Made by a program: the position numbers and the translations under genes | Shown: piece after piece, positions 28,474 through 39,589 of the stretch | How the letters are laid out: each line of letters starts with the position of its first letter | Numbering within the stretch: the first letter of the stretch is position 1 | NCBI GenBank assembly: GCA_003141715.1 | Contig: PLNF01000078.1 | Span: 7,011 to 62,955, forward strand | Length of the DNA stretch: 55,945 bases | Reading direction: 5' to 3' | Source: Bacteroidales bacterium | GTDB taxonomy: Bacteria; Bacteroidota; Bacteroidia; Bacteroidales; VadinHA17 | The notes under the pieces: model-generated | Database searches by the model: none | The model's input: only the letters and a program-made list of their open reading frames with translations | What the model was told of the DNA's origin: nothing

Positions 28474-29466
28474 ATGTCCGGATCAAATTTTGTCGATTAT
28501 GTAAAAATTTATTGCCGCTCAGGTAACGGAGGCGCCGGATCAGCTCATTTCCGCAGGGAAAAATTTGAACCCAAAGGCGGACCTGACGGAGGTGATGGCG
28601 GAAGAGGAGGACACATAATATTGAGAGGTAATGATCAGATGTGGACTCTTCTGCATTTAAAATATCAGCGTCATATATTTGCAGAGAATGGTGTCGGGGG
28701 TAGCAGGCAACAGTCAACCGGAGCTGAAGGAAAAGATGTGATTGTCCAGGTTCCTCTTGGTACAATTGCAAAAAACAGTGAAACAGGAGAGTCAATTTTT
28801 GAAATAACAAAGAATGGTGAAGAAAAGATCCTTGCAAAAGGAGGAAGGGGAGGACAGGGAAATGTCCATTTCAAATCACCAACCAACCAGACCCCGAGAT
28901 ATGCCCAGCCCGGAGAACCCGGGATTGAGGAAGAATTTATTCTTGAGCTTAAAATACTGGCTGATGTAGGACTCGTAGGATTTCCGAATGCAGGCAAATC
29001 AACTCTGCTGTCGGTAGTTTCTGCTGCCAAGCCTAAGATTGCCGATTATGCTTTTACTACGCTTGTCCCCAACCTCGGAATCGTAAGTTACAGGGACGAA
29101 AAGTCTTTCGTCATGGCAGATATTCCGGGTATTATCGAAGGAGCTCATGAAGGCAAGGGTTTGGGAATTAGGTTCCTAAGGCATATTGAAAGAAATTCGA
29201 TGCTTCTTTTCCTGGTGCCTGCCGACAGCAAAAACATTAAAGAGGAATATGAAATCCTTATTAATGAACTAAAAATGTACAACCCTGAACTTCTTGATAA
29301 GAAACGTGTTCTAGCTATTTCAAAGACAGATATGCTTGATGAAGAACTGATAAATGAGATAAGAAATGATCTGCCTGATATTCCAAGGGTGTTTATCTCC
29401 TCTCTTACAGGTCAGGGCATAGTTACATTAAAGGATATGATTTGGAAAGTACTTAACTTCGACTGA
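28474..29466 (+). CDS. obg: Obg/CgtA GTPase
   Basis: [70 protein letters not shown]. Confidence 0.95.
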   Translation: MSGSNFVDYVKIYCRSGNGGAGSAHFRREKFEPKGGPDGGDGGRGGHIILRGNDQMWTLLHLKYQRHIFAENGVGGSRQQSTGAEGKDVIVQVPLGTIAKNSETGESIFEITKNGEEKILAKGGRGGQGNVHFKSPTNQTPRYAQPGEPGIEEEFILELKILADVGLVGFPNAGKSTLLSVVSAAKPKIADYAFTTLVPNLGIVSYRDEKSFVMADIPGIIEGAHEGKGLGIRFLRHIERNSMLLFLVPADSKNIKEEYEILINELKMYNPELLDKKRVLAISKTDMLDEELINEIRNDLPDIPRVFISSLTGQGIVTLKDMIWKVLNFD

Positions 29467-29475
29467 TATTAATAA

Positions 29476-30072
29476 ATGCTTGAACGATTTGACCAACAGC
29501 TTTTTTTGTTTATTAATTCATCAAATTCGCCATTCTTCGACCAGGTGATGTATGCAATTAGCGGGAGATTAATCTGGGTTCCGTTATACCTTACCATTCT
29601 TATTTTTTTGGGTGTTAAATACAAAAGGAAATTCCTTATTATACTCATTTTTATAATTCTGGCTGCCACACTGTCTGACCAGACATCTGTTATTCTTAAA
29701 AATATTATTCATCGTTTACGTCCCTGTCATGAGCCATCTCTTATAAGCGTTGTCCATCTGGTAAACGGTGAATGCGGAGGGATATACGGTTTTGTTTCTT
29801 CACACGCTACAAACACCTTTGATGTTGCTCTGCTCAGTCTGTCATTTATAAAAAAAAGATGGTACTCAATAAGTATTATTTTATGGGCAGGAATTATTAG
29901 TTATAGCAGGGTCTACCTTGGCGTTCACTATCCGGGTGATGTGTTATGCGGCTCACTTCTCGGTGCGTTTATAGGCTGGAGCATCTATAAACTTTATGTA
30001 CTGACTGACAATAGGATACTAAAGTACAATCCTTATTTTGATTCGCCCCAAAGTCTCCCATCAACTCATTAA
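29476..30072 (+). CDS. PAP2-superfamily membrane phosphatase
   Basis: KNIIHRLRPC, GFVSSHATN, SRVYLGVHYPGDVLCGSLLG. Confidence 0.85.
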   Translation: MLERFDQQLFLFINSSNSPFFDQVMYAISGRLIWVPLYLTILIFLGVKYKRKFLIILIFIILAATLSDQTSVILKNIIHRLRPCHEPSLISVVHLVNGECGGIYGFVSSHATNTFDVALLSLSFIKKRWYSISIILWAGIISYSRVYLGVHYPGDVLCGSLLGAFIGWSIYKLYVLTDNRILKYNPYFDSPQSLPSTH

Positions 30073-30083
30073 GCTATACATTC

Positions 30084-31034
30084 ATGTATTGCATAAATCT
30101 GGAATCGTTCGACCCATTCTTCAATCTTGCAATTGAAGAGTCACTTTTTAAAAACAGCAAAGAGGAATATCTGATACTTGGTGTCAATGATCTCTCTGTA
30201 ATTATAGGTAAACATCAGTCGGGGCACATGGAGGTAAATACAAAGTTTGTCAATGAAAATCATATCCCGGTAATAAGAAGAATTTCAGGCGGAGGAACAG
30301 TTTTTCATGATCATGGAAACCTGAATTTCAGTTTTATCAGGCAAAGTGAAAGTGGCAAACAGGTCGACTTCCGGAAGTACACCCAACCGGTCATAGATTT
30401 TTTAAAATCCGTTGGAGTTGAAGCGAGATTTGAAGGGAAAAATGATCTGAAAGTTGATGGTTTAAAGATATCGGGGAATGCAGAGCATATTCACGGTAAC
30501 CGGGTACTTCATCATGGAACATTACTATTCAGCACCTCACTGGAAATGCTTCGGAATTCCATTCGGAAAGATACTTCATGCTATACATCTAGAGGAGTTG
30601 CCTCGAACTCATCATCTGTTGTAAATCTGAATGAGAAAATTGACTGTTTTCAGGATATTAATGAATTCAGATCAGAAATGATGAATTATTTCCTGAAAAA
30701 CTATTCTGATAATTTTCCTTATAACCTTACTCAGGCAGAAATACAGCAATCGCAATCTATAGCTGATTCAAAATATAAAACATGGGAGTGGAACTGGGCG
30801 TACGGCCCGGAGTACACTTTTAATAATAATTTTGAAATAAATAAATCACATCATTCGTGCAGTCTGTTTATAAAGGACGGGATTATCCGGAACTGTACTA
30901 TTGAAGGGAGCGATCAGATGAAGAGCGCTTCAAAAAAGCTTATTGGGCGCAGGCACATGATCAGCGATTTATCAGAAGTTTTCCGGAATGGAAATATTTT
31001 TTTAACTGAAGAGGAAATCTTTAATTTCTTTTAA
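30084..31034 (+). CDS. Lipoate--protein ligase-like protein
   Basis: LILGVNDLSVIIGKHQSGHMEVN, VIRRISGGGTVFHDHGNLNFSFI, GLKISGNAEHIHGNRVLHHGTLLF. Confidence 0.85.
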   Translation: MYCINLESFDPFFNLAIEESLFKNSKEEYLILGVNDLSVIIGKHQSGHMEVNTKFVNENHIPVIRRISGGGTVFHDHGNLNFSFIRQSESGKQVDFRKYTQPVIDFLKSVGVEARFEGKNDLKVDGLKISGNAEHIHGNRVLHHGTLLFSTSLEMLRNSIRKDTSCYTSRGVASNSSSVVNLNEKIDCFQDINEFRSEMMNYFLKNYSDNFPYNLTQAEIQQSQSIADSKYKTWEWNWAYGPEYTFNNNFEINKSHHSCSLFIKDGIIRNCTIEGSDQMKSASKKLIGRRHMISDLSEVFRNGNIFLTEEEIFNFF

Positions 31035-31044
31035 ATTTTTTATT

Positions 31045-31092
31045 ACACAAAGATGCACAGAGGATTCACAGAGGAACACAGAGAAAAAGAGA
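31045..31092. repeat. CACAAAG/CACAGAG intergenic repeat array
   Basis: acacaaagatgcacagaggattcacagaggaacacagagaaaaagaga. Confidence 0.65.
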
Positions 31093-31098
31093 CAATAA

Positions 31099-31845
31099 AT
31101 GGATATCTTTAAATCATTAATTGTTTGGTTCATAGGCATTTGCTTTGTCATTGTGACATTTCCTGTAAACCTGATAATATGGGTGCTGGCTCTGCCATTT
31201 GACAGGAATAGAGCACTTATTCACTGGTTCCTGATGCACGAAAGTCTCTTTCTTTCATTTTTAATACCAATCTGGACAATCCACATTGAGGGTAGAGAAA
31301 AAGCAATGAAAGGGACTATTTATGTTATCATTTCAAACCATCAGTCGGTTCTCGATATTCTTCTGGTAAATTGCCTCAGGTACAAATTCAAATGGATATC
31401 GAAAATTGAAAATTTTAATGTTCCTGTTATTGGCTGGTACTTAAAAATGGCTCAATATATTGTTGTTGACCGCGGAAATGAGGAGAGCAAGATCGAAATG
31501 CTTGAAAAGTCATATAATTGTCTTAAAAAGGGAATTTCAATTTTGATGTTTCCCGAGGGTACCCGCTCTCTGAACAATGAGATTGGTTTTTTTAAAAGAG
31601 GAGCTTTTCAGCTTGCATTACAGGCGGGTGTTCCAATCCTTCCTGTTCTGATTGACGGTACAGGAGGGATTCTTCCAAAACATGGTCTGGTTTTCGGAAG
31701 TGGTCATCAGATCAGGATAAAGGTACTGGATCAAGTTAATCCTGCTGATTTTGGGACAGATAATCCGGACGATCTTGCAAAGCAATTCAGTTCATTGATG
31801 ACAACCAGGTTAGTGGAATTAAGAGCTCAAAACAGTCCCCGATGA
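31099..31845 (+). CDS. plsC: 1-acyl-sn-glycerol-3-phosphate acyltransferase
   Basis: ISNHQSVLDILL, MFPEGTRSLNNEIGFFKRGAF. Confidence 0.85.
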   Translation: MDIFKSLIVWFIGICFVIVTFPVNLIIWVLALPFDRNRALIHWFLMHESLFLSFLIPIWTIHIEGREKAMKGTIYVIISNHQSVLDILLVNCLRYKFKWISKIENFNVPVIGWYLKMAQYIVVDRGNEESKIEMLEKSYNCLKKGISILMFPEGTRSLNNEIGFFKRGAFQLALQAGVPILPVLIDGTGGILPKHGLVFGSGHQIRIKVLDQVNPADFGTDNPDDLAKQFSSLMTTRLVELRAQNSPR

Positions 31846-32618
31846 CGCAAAGTTTGTCATATCGAAGAATGCTCAGTAAGATGCATTACTATAACTATCA
31901 GAATGGACTGATAATTCATCATGTGAACCAGGAAGGCGGATGGGAAAGTCACCAGGAGCACTGCAGGAGTTTTATAATCAAAGCATTGGAATTATACAAG
32001 CCTGAAAAGATAACCGTTCTTGGCAGCGGATGGCTTCTTGATCTGCCCTTTGCAGAGTTGATTGAGAGAACCGGCAGAGTCTGCCTGATAGATATAATTC
32101 ATCCACCGGATGTTATAAACCAGGCTGGAAGTTTTAATAATGTTGAGTTAATAGAACAGGATATCACCGGAGGATTAATTGAAGAAGTATGGCAACTGAC
32201 AGAAAAATACTCGTTTTTTAAAAAGTTGAAATCGCTTGAGAATATAATTATACCTGAATTTAAACCGGATGGTGATCCCGGAATGGTTATTTCACTTAAT
32301 ATCCTTACCCAGCTCGAGTCACTATTGATAGATTTTTTAAAAAAGAGGGCAAAAATTAAGGAAGAAGAATTTGACTTTTTCAGAACTGAGATACAGAGGA
32401 AGCATATTGATTTTCTTAAGAAGCACAGGTCAGTTCTAATTACAGATTATGCTGAGGTTATTACGAACAGGTCCGGAAGTGTTAAGTCTATTCCAACTTT
32501 GTTAACTGATCTTCCGCAATCTCAGTTTACTGAAGAATGGACATGGAATTTTGATCAGACAGGAGCTGATCTGTACAACAGCAGAAGTCAATTCAAAGTT
32601 GTAGCCTTAATAACCTGA
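31842..32618 (+). CDS. Conserved-looking protein of unknown function, Rossmann/methyltransferase-like centre
   Basis: ATGA overlap with plsC stop. ITVLGSGWLLDLPFAEL...VCLIDIIHPP...VELIEQDITGG resembles SAM/NAD-binding Rossmann loops. Confidence 0.5.
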   Translation: MTQSLSYRRMLSKMHYYNYQNGLIIHHVNQEGGWESHQEHCRSFIIKALELYKPEKITVLGSGWLLDLPFAELIERTGRVCLIDIIHPPDVINQAGSFNNVELIEQDITGGLIEEVWQLTEKYSFFKKLKSLENIIIPEFKPDGDPGMVISLNILTQLESLLIDFLKKRAKIKEEEFDFFRTEIQRKHIDFLKKHRSVLITDYAEVITNRSGSVKSIPTLLTDLPQSQFTEEWTWNFDQTGADLYNSRSQFKVVALIT

Positions 32619-32759
32619 TGAAATTAAGAAAGGCAAGGTCAAATTGTGTTAAATTCCGAAATAAGAAGGTCCAAGCTAAATATTTGTTAGTTTCAAAGTT
32701 TTAAAAACTAATTGGATATCTCTAATTATGAATAAAACAATAATTGCTTTATTTGTCTT

Positions 32760-32900
32760 TACCCCCTTCCCAACCTTCCCCCATCCCCCACGGGGGGGAC
32801 CGAGCGTTAAGAACTTGCCCGGTGGGCAAGTTTAGCGAAGGTGCCAGACTGCTGGGGTGGCCTTTTCCCCCTTGGGGGAAACAGGAAAGGGGGTTTTTCA
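32760..32900. repeat. G/C-run palindromic intergenic element 2 (with internal hairpin insert)
   Basis: acccccttcccaacc...ccccatcccccacggggggga...cttgcccggtgggcaag...tcccccttgggggaaacaggaaagggggttt. Confidence 0.75.
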
Positions 32901-32970
32901 AAGGAAAAGTTTAAACATTAACATCAAGAATAATTTTACTTCTTTTTGAAGATTAATAAATTGAAACTTT

Positions 32971-34362
32971 ATGAATAATATCAAATTTGAAAATAATTCA
33001 GGCAATATAGAATTAAAAAGAGAATTAGGTCTTGCTGCCGCAGTAGCTATTGTAGTTGGTAATTGTATCGGTTCGGGCATCTTTACTTCGGCAGCTTCCC
33101 TGGCTGCTGCATCAAATCCGAAAACCGCAATAATTGCATGGATAATTACATCGGCCGGGTCTTTGTTGATTGCGTTAAGTTTTGCAAGCCTTGGTACTGC
33201 CATGCCAAGAACAGGTGGTCCCATTGTTTATACAAGGGCTGCATTCGGTGATTTTGCAGGCTTCTTAATTGCCTGGACATACTGGATAGGAGCCTGGGTA
33301 GGGAATGCAGCTATCATTACAGCTTTTATGCTTTATTTCACTTATTTTGTTCCTGGTGCAACGACACCCATATTGGCATTCTTAATTACTTCTGGTGTAT
33401 TGTGGTTTTTTACTATAATAAATATTCTTGGTGTTAAAGGAGCAGGCCGGGTTAGCATAGTAACCACGATATTGAAAGTAGGTGCCCTGGTGGTATTTGT
33501 AATAATTGCTGCATTGCATTTTAATCCGGCGATGCTTAGAACTGTGTCAAGTGTAAAGGTCTCAGGAATGAGTACGTTGCCGGCAGCAATTGCAATCGCA
33601 CTCTGGGCTTTTGTAGGAATAGAAAGTGCAACAGTTCCTGCAGGGGAAATTAAAAATCCACAAAAAAATATCAGAAAAAGCACAATATATGGTACTTTAA
33701 TTGCAGCTGCAGTGTACATTATCGTTTCGGTAGTGGGTATGGGTGTCCTGGATCAGTCAACACTGGCCGGATCCAATGCACCTCTTGCAGATATTATAAA
33801 CAAAGCAACAGGTGGCAACTGGGGTGGAAACTTTATTGCATTGGGAGCTATAGTATCTACTCTTGGTGCCTCCTCAGGCTGGATATTAACCACTGCAAGG
33901 AGTGCATTTGGCGCTTCTCAGGATAAGCTTTTTCCGGCGATGTTCGGGAAAATACATCCAAAGTATCTGACACCGGTTACTTCTCTTATAATAAGTGGTC
34001 TGGCAGCTAATATCCTTCTTATTTTGAACTATATGGGTACATTAAGTTCAGCTTTTAATTTTATGCTGTTACTCGCTACCCTGGCATTTTTACCGGCTTA
34101 TGCTTTTTCGGCAGCAGCTGATATTGTGCTCCTGAAGAATCATTCATCAGATTTTAATCTTTTCAGTTTTCTGAAAAATTCCTTCTTTGCCTTGCTTGCT
34201 TTTGGATATTCTATATATGCAATCTATGGCACAGGAGCCAAAGTTGTAATGTATGGGTTTATACTTATGTTAGCAGGTATTCCGGTCTATCTGTTTATGA
34301 TGCTCCAGAATAATAAAAAAGATAAGGCGGTTGATAATTTGAGAAAAGATGCAGGGGTATAG
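32971..34362 (+). CDS. APC-superfamily amino acid permease
   Basis: VVGNCIGSGIFTSAASLA, multiple TM helices, GTAMPRTGGPIVYTRAAFGDFAGFLIAWTYWIG, AFVGIESATVPAGEIKNPQKNI. Confidence 0.9.
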   Translation: MNNIKFENNSGNIELKRELGLAAAVAIVVGNCIGSGIFTSAASLAAASNPKTAIIAWIITSAGSLLIALSFASLGTAMPRTGGPIVYTRAAFGDFAGFLIAWTYWIGAWVGNAAIITAFMLYFTYFVPGATTPILAFLITSGVLWFFTIINILGVKGAGRVSIVTTILKVGALVVFVIIAALHFNPAMLRTVSSVKVSGMSTLPAAIAIALWAFVGIESATVPAGEIKNPQKNIRKSTIYGTLIAAAVYIIVSVVGMGVLDQSTLAGSNAPLADIINKATGGNWGGNFIALGAIVSTLGASSGWILTTARSAFGASQDKLFPAMFGKIHPKYLTPVTSLIISGLAANILLILNYMGTLSSAFNFMLLLATLAFLPAYAFSAAADIVLLKNHSSDFNLFSFLKNSFFALLAFGYSIYAIYGTGAKVVMYGFILMLAGIPVYLFMMLQNNKKDKAVDNLRKDAGV

Positions 34363-34383
34363 CCACTTCGTGGCTAATTTTTT
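34360..34383 (+). terminator. Rho-independent terminator overlapping the permease stop codon
   Basis: tagccac-ttc-gtggcta-atttttt. Confidence 0.75.
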
Positions 34384-34550
34384 AAGAAAAAGAAAAGTGT
34401 GGGTGTAGTCATTTATCAACATTTTTTCTGAAATCGTAATTATCATTTAATCAGCTAAATATTTTAGATACTGCCTGATTACATTTTTTTCATTGTTAAA
34501 AATCACTCCGATTGTTGAAAAATTGACAAAAAACGCCTGTTCTAAATCGT

Positions 34551-34558
34551 TATATTTG
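34551..34558 (+). promoter_or_regulatory. -7-like element TATATTTG upstream of parE
   Basis: TAnnTTTG match 18 bp before the ATG. The nearest TTG is 25 nt upstream, longer than ideal. Confidence 0.4.
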
Positions 34559-34575
34559 CGCAAAATTTCTGCAAA

Positions 34576-36420
34576 ATGTCAGTTGGTTATTCGGAAGAGC
34601 ATATAAAAACACTTGAGTGGAGAGAACATATCCGCCTGAGGCCCGGTATGTATATCGGGAAGCTTGGTGATGGGTCTTCCCAGGATGATGGGGTTTATGT
34701 CCTTCTCAAAGAGGTTATGGATAATGCCCTCGACGAGTACATGATGGGATACGGCAAAAAAATAGATGTCTCAATCAATGGAAAGGAGGTCAGAGTTCGC
34801 GACTGGGGTCGTGGAATACCTCTCGGTAAAGTACTTGACGCTGTCTCCAAAATGAACACAGGGGCAAAATACGATTCTAAAGCATTCAAAAAATCAGTGG
34901 GCCTAAACGGAGTCGGAGTGAAAGCTGTGAATGCCCTATCAAGTAAATTTGTAATAAGATCCATCCGTGACGGACAGGTTAAAGTAAGTGAATTTGAGCA
35001 TGGAAGAACAGTCATAGATCGTCCTCTTGAATCCACAACGGAGGAGAATGGAGTTGAAGTGATATTCCAGCCTGATGAAGAAATGTTCGGCAACTACTAT
35101 TACATTTCGGAATATGTAGATACAATGCTGAAAAACAATGTATATCTTAACTCCGGACTGGTAATCAATTTCAACGGGAATAAGTTTTTCTCACGAAACG
35201 GTCTTGTTGATCTGCTCAACGAGAATATGAGCAAGGAAGGTCTCTATCCGATCATTCATCTTACCGGTGAGGATATCGAGATAGCATTCACTCACGGATT
35301 GCAGTACGGAGAAGATTATTACAGTTTTGTCAATGGTCAGAATACAGCACAGGGCGGAACACATCTTATTACCTTCAGGGAAGCGATTGTTAAGACTATC
35401 AGGGATTTCTATAAAAAAGATTATGACCCCTCCGACATACGATCATCGATAATTGCAGCTATCAGCATAAAAGTTGAAGAGCCAATCTTTGAATCTCAGA
35501 CAAAGACAAAACTGGGATCGAAAGATATGGGGCCCGAGGGACCATCAGTCAGGAATTTTATCAGCGAGTTCATAAAGAAGCAGTTAGACGATTTCCTACA
35601 TAAAAACCCTGAAACAGCAAGAGCTATTCTAAAAAAAATACAGGACTCAGAGAAAGAGAGAAAAGCTATTTCATCAATTCAGAAACTCGCACGAGACAGG
35701 GCAAAGAAAGTGAGTTTACATAATAAGAAGCTGAGAGATTGCCGTGCACATTATAATACTAATGATGCAAATAAACTGGATTCAACTATCTTCATAACGG
35801 AAGGAGATTCAGCAAGCGGCTCAATTACTAAATCGAGAAATGTGGAAACACAAGCCGTCTTCAGCCTTCGCGGCAAACCTCTTAACTCTTTTGGTCTGAC
35901 TAAGAAGATTGTATATGAGAATGAAGAGTTTAACCTGCTTCAGGCTGCACTCAATATAGAAGACGGTATCGAAAACCTGAGGTATAATAATGTTGTGGTT
36001 GCTACTGACGCTGATGTCGATGGTATGCATATAAGGCTCCTCCTGCTCACATTCTTCCTTCAGTTCTTTCCCGATCTTGTAAGAAAGGGGCATGTTTATA
36101 TTCTTCAGACACCTCTTTTCCGGGTCAGGAATAAAAAAGAAACAAGATATTGCTATTCTCCCGATGAGAAAGCTAAAGCATTGAAAGCCCTTGGACCAAC
36201 TCCGGAGATAACACGTTTTAAAGGGCTCGGGGAGATTTCTCCTGACGAGTTCAAGAACTTCATCGGGAAAGATATGAGGCTCGAACCGGTGAGGATGAAG
36301 AAAAACGACTCTGTTAACGGATTCCTTGAATTTTTTATGGGGAAAAATACCCCTGACCGTCAGGATTTCATCATTGAAAACCTGAGAATTGAAGAGGATA
36401 TTATCGAGGAGGAAAAATAG
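34576..36420 (+). CDS. parE: DNA topoisomerase IV subunit B
   Basis: GHKL ATPase [11 protein letters not shown]...[33 protein letters not shown] and [17 protein letters not shown]. Confidence 0.85.
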   Translation: MSVGYSEEHIKTLEWREHIRLRPGMYIGKLGDGSSQDDGVYVLLKEVMDNALDEYMMGYGKKIDVSINGKEVRVRDWGRGIPLGKVLDAVSKMNTGAKYDSKAFKKSVGLNGVGVKAVNALSSKFVIRSIRDGQVKVSEFEHGRTVIDRPLESTTEENGVEVIFQPDEEMFGNYYYISEYVDTMLKNNVYLNSGLVINFNGNKFFSRNGLVDLLNENMSKEGLYPIIHLTGEDIEIAFTHGLQYGEDYYSFVNGQNTAQGGTHLITFREAIVKTIRDFYKKDYDPSDIRSSIIAAISIKVEEPIFESQTKTKLGSKDMGPEGPSVRNFISEFIKKQLDDFLHKNPETARAILKKIQDSEKERKAISSIQKLARDRAKKVSLHNKKLRDCRAHYNTNDANKLDSTIFITEGDSASGSITKSRNVETQAVFSLRGKPLNSFGLTKKIVYENEEFNLLQAALNIEDGIENLRYNNVVVATDADVDGMHIRLLLLTFFLQFFPDLVRKGHVYILQTPLFRVRNKKETRYCYSPDEKAKALKALGPTPEITRFKGLGEISPDEFKNFIGKDMRLEPVRMKKNDSVNGFLEFFMGKNTPDRQDFIIENLRIEEDIIEEEK

Positions 36421-36452
36421 TAGAAATATTTTAATGAAGTGTGAGTTAATTT

Positions 36453-39065
36453 ATGGAAGAAGAGGATCTTGAAATTGGCAAAGCAGACGGAAAAGAAATA
36501 GTTCCGCCGGGACCTGTAGCTCTTCATTCCGTAACAGCATTATCGGGCATGTATCAGGACTGGTTCCTTGATTATGCATCGTATGTTATTCTCGAAAGAG
36601 CTGTGCCGCACCTTCATGATGGACTCAAGCCTGTGCAGCGCCGTATACTTCATTCAATGAAGAGGATGGATGACGGGCGTTACAATAAAGTGGCAAATAT
36701 AATCGGGCATACAATGCAGTTCCATCCTCATGGTGATGCCTCAATTGGAGATGCACTTGTTCAGCTCGGGCAAAAGGACCTCCTGGTTGATGCACAGGGC
36801 AACTGGGGGAACTTACTGACAGGCGATGGTGCCGCTGCGCCAAGATATATCGAATCCAGGCTATCAAAATTTGCTCTTGAAGTAGTATTTAACCATAAAA
36901 CAACAGAATGGAAATTATCATACGACGGGCGAAATAAAGAACCTGTTACGCTTCCGGTGAAATTTCCTTTGCTTCTCGCACATGGTGTGGAAGGTATCGC
37001 TGTCGGTCTTGCTTCAAAAATTCTTCCTCATAATTTTAATGAGCTTATTGATGCCACTATAGATTATCTGCAAGGGAACGATTTTGTTATTTATCCTGAT
37101 TTCCCCACGGGAGGAATGGTCGATGTTTCAAAGTATAACGACGGACAACGTGGAGGAGTAATTAAAGTAAGAGCAAAGATCGAGAAGGTTGATAAAAAAG
37201 CTCTTATTATAACAGAAATACCATTTGGGAAAACAACTACTACCCTCATTGAATCAATTATAAAGGCAAACGAAAAAGGGAAGATCAAGATCAGAAAGAT
37301 CGATGATAATACATCGGCAAATGTCGAAATAGTAGTTCATTTAGTCCCTGGCGTATCTCCCGATAAAACAATTGATGCACTTTATGCGCTTACCGATTGT
37401 GAATATTCAATCTCGCCAAATACCTGCGTAATTGTCGATGATAAACCCTCATTTATGGGGGTTAGTTCCATACTTAAACATTCTGCTGACAGAACAGTTG
37501 AGCTTCTGAAAAATGAACTTAAGATAAGGCTTGGCGAGTTGCGGGAAGAATGGCATATGTCATCTCTCGAGAAGATATTCATCGAGGAAAGGATTTACCA
37601 CGATATTGAAGAGTGTGAGACATGGGAAGCCGTTATTGTTGCAATTGACAAAGGGCTTGATCCGTTCAGGAAACTTTTACTGAGGGAAGTTACCAGGGAG
37701 GATATAATCCAGCTTACCGAAATAAAGATCAAGAGAATCTCAAGATTCGATGTAAAAAAAGCCGACGAACATATAAAGGGAATTGAAACCGAGCTTGAAG
37801 AGGTCAAAAATCATCTTAATAATATCGTTCCGTTCGCGATCAATTATTTCAGACAGATAAAGAAAAAGTACGGCAAGGGAAAGGAACGGAAAACCGAACT
37901 TAGAAGTTTTGATACAATTGAAGCCACGAAAGTGGTAGCCAATAATGCAAAACTCTATATAAATTATAAGGAGGGATTTATCGGCACCGGTCTGAAAAAA
38001 GATGAATTCATCTGCGATTGCTCTGATATTGATGATGTTATCGTTATCAGAAAGGATGGAGTGTATCTTATAACAAAGGTAGCCGATAAGGTGTTTGTTG
38101 GTAATGATATACTCTATGCACAGATCTTTCTTAAAAATGACGAACGTACTATTTATAATATTGTTTATCAGGATGGTAAGGACGGGTCTTTACTTGCAAA
38201 ACGGTGTGCCATTTCAGGCCTGACACGCGACAAAGAATATAATCTGACCAGGGGGACCCCAGGTTCGAAAATAGTATATTTAAGTGCGAATCCGAATGGT
38301 GAGGCAGAAGTAATTAAAGTCCATCATAAACCAAAGGCAAGGCTTAAAAAACTTATGTTCGAATTTGATTTCGGCCAGATGAACATAAAGGGAAAATCCT
38401 CAATGGGTAACATCCTTACAAAGAATGCGGTTCATAAAATAAGTCTGAAAGAGAAGGGACTCTCAACCCTCGGAGGAAGAAAAATCTGGTTTGATGATGC
38501 GGTTTTCAGGCTTAATGTTGATGGCAGGGGACCTTTCCTTGGCGAATTCAGCGCTGATGATAAAATTCTCGTGATTACAAAAAATGGCTATTTCAGAATC
38601 GCAGGGTTTGATCTGTCAAACCATTTTGAAGACAACATCCTCATAATTGAGAAATTCAGACCCGGGAAGGTCTATTCAGTCATTTACTGGGACGCTGAGC
38701 AGAAGTTTTATTATGTGAAACGGTTCACAATTGAAGAGTCCGAAAAACCACAGTGTTTCATAAATGAAGATCCTGAATCAAAACTTATAAGTCTCACAGA
38801 AGTAGAATATCCCCGTTTTGAAATATATTTCGGAGGCAAGCATAAGGGCAGGGATAATGAGATTATTGAAGTTGCTGAATTTATTGGAGTGAAGAGCTAC
38901 AAAGCAAAAGGGAAGAGAATGACCAGTTATATGGTGGAAAATATCCAGGAAATTGAGCCCGTTATTAAAAAGGAGGTTGAGATACCAAAGGAAGAAAAAC
39001 CAGATGAAGACCCTCAGCAACCTGTTATCCATGATGATCCTGCACAGATGAAGCTTGAGTTATGA
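36453..39065 (+). CDS. parC: DNA topoisomerase IV subunit A
   Basis: DYASYVILERAVPHLHDGLKPVQRRILHSM, HPHGDASIGDALVQLGQK, AAPRYIESRLS. Confidence 0.9.
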   Translation: MEEEDLEIGKADGKEIVPPGPVALHSVTALSGMYQDWFLDYASYVILERAVPHLHDGLKPVQRRILHSMKRMDDGRYNKVANIIGHTMQFHPHGDASIGDALVQLGQKDLLVDAQGNWGNLLTGDGAAAPRYIESRLSKFALEVVFNHKTTEWKLSYDGRNKEPVTLPVKFPLLLAHGVEGIAVGLASKILPHNFNELIDATIDYLQGNDFVIYPDFPTGGMVDVSKYNDGQRGGVIKVRAKIEKVDKKALIITEIPFGKTTTTLIESIIKANEKGKIKIRKIDDNTSANVEIVVHLVPGVSPDKTIDALYALTDCEYSISPNTCVIVDDKPSFMGVSSILKHSADRTVELLKNELKIRLGELREEWHMSSLEKIFIEERIYHDIEECETWEAVIVAIDKGLDPFRKLLLREVTREDIIQLTEIKIKRISRFDVKKADEHIKGIETELEEVKNHLNNIVPFAINYFRQIKKKYGKGKERKTELRSFDTIEATKVVANNAKLYINYKEGFIGTGLKKDEFICDCSDIDDVIVIRKDGVYLITKVADKVFVGNDILYAQIFLKNDERTIYNIVYQDGKDGSLLAKRCAISGLTRDKEYNLTRGTPGSKIVYLSANPNGEAEVIKVHHKPKARLKKLMFEFDFGQMNIKGKSSMGNILTKNAVHKISLKEKGLSTLGGRKIWFDDAVFRLNVDGRGPFLGEFSADDKILVITKNGYFRIAGFDLSNHFEDNILIIEKFRPGKVYSVIYWDAEQKFYYVKRFTIEESEKPQCFINEDPESKLISLTEVEYPRFEIYFGGKHKGRDNEIIEVAEFIGVKSYKAKGKRMTSYMVENIQEIEPVIKKEVEIPKEEKPDEDPQQPVIHDDPAQMKLEL

Positions 39066-39589
39066 TGGCCAAAAACCATATTATCTATATAATTGGTTTC
39101 ATGGGAAGCGGTAAAACAACCGCAGGAAAAAAACTGGCATCACTTCTTGGCTGGTTATTTATCGACCTCGATAAAAAGATTGAAGAACATACCGGGAAAA
39201 CTATTCCTGAGATTTTTTCACAAAATGGAGAAAACTATTTCCGTGATATTGAAACTCAGCTTCTTAGAAACCTTAAGTCTTGTACAAACACTATAATCTC
39301 GACTGGCGGCGGAACACCCTGCTATAGTGATAACATGGATTTTATGATTGAAACCGGGCTGACTCTTTATCTGAAACTAACGCCGGCAGAGTTGAAAAGC
39401 CGACTTTCTGAATCTAAAGGAAAAAGGCCTTTGATAAAAGATTTAGATCAGGAGAAACTACAGTCTTTTATTGAGGAAAAACTTGCAGTTCGTGAAAAAT
39501 GTTATAACAGGTCTGACATAACTGTCGAGGGAATTAATCTTGATATCAATCTGGTACTATCCCTTCTTAAATCAAGACTGAACATCTGA
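39062..39589 (+). CDS. aroK: Shikimate kinase
   Basis: IIGFMGSGKTTAGKKLA, FIDLDKKIEEHTGKTIPEIF, FRDIETQLLR, ISTGGGTPC. ATGA overlap with parC. Confidence 0.9.
   Translation: MMAKNHIIYIIGFMGSGKTTAGKKLASLLGWLFIDLDKKIEEHTGKTIPEIFSQNGENYFRDIETQLLRNLKSCTNTIISTGGGTPCYSDNMDFMIETGLTLYLKLTPAELKSRLSESKGKRPLIKDLDQEKLQSFIEEKLAVREKCYNRSDITVEGINLDINLVLSLLKSRLNI

Noticed and set aside
28671-29030. 119-aa and 131-aa ORFs antisense to obg
   Set aside because: Shadow ORFs of the Gly-rich Obg coding sequence.
33342-33719. 125-aa ORF antisense to the APC permease
   Set aside because: Shadow of a hydrophobic coding region; no independent start signal or recognisable motif.
34695-35093. 132-aa ORF antisense to parE
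   Set aside because: Fully inside a well-supported gene on the other strand; composition reflects the parE codons.
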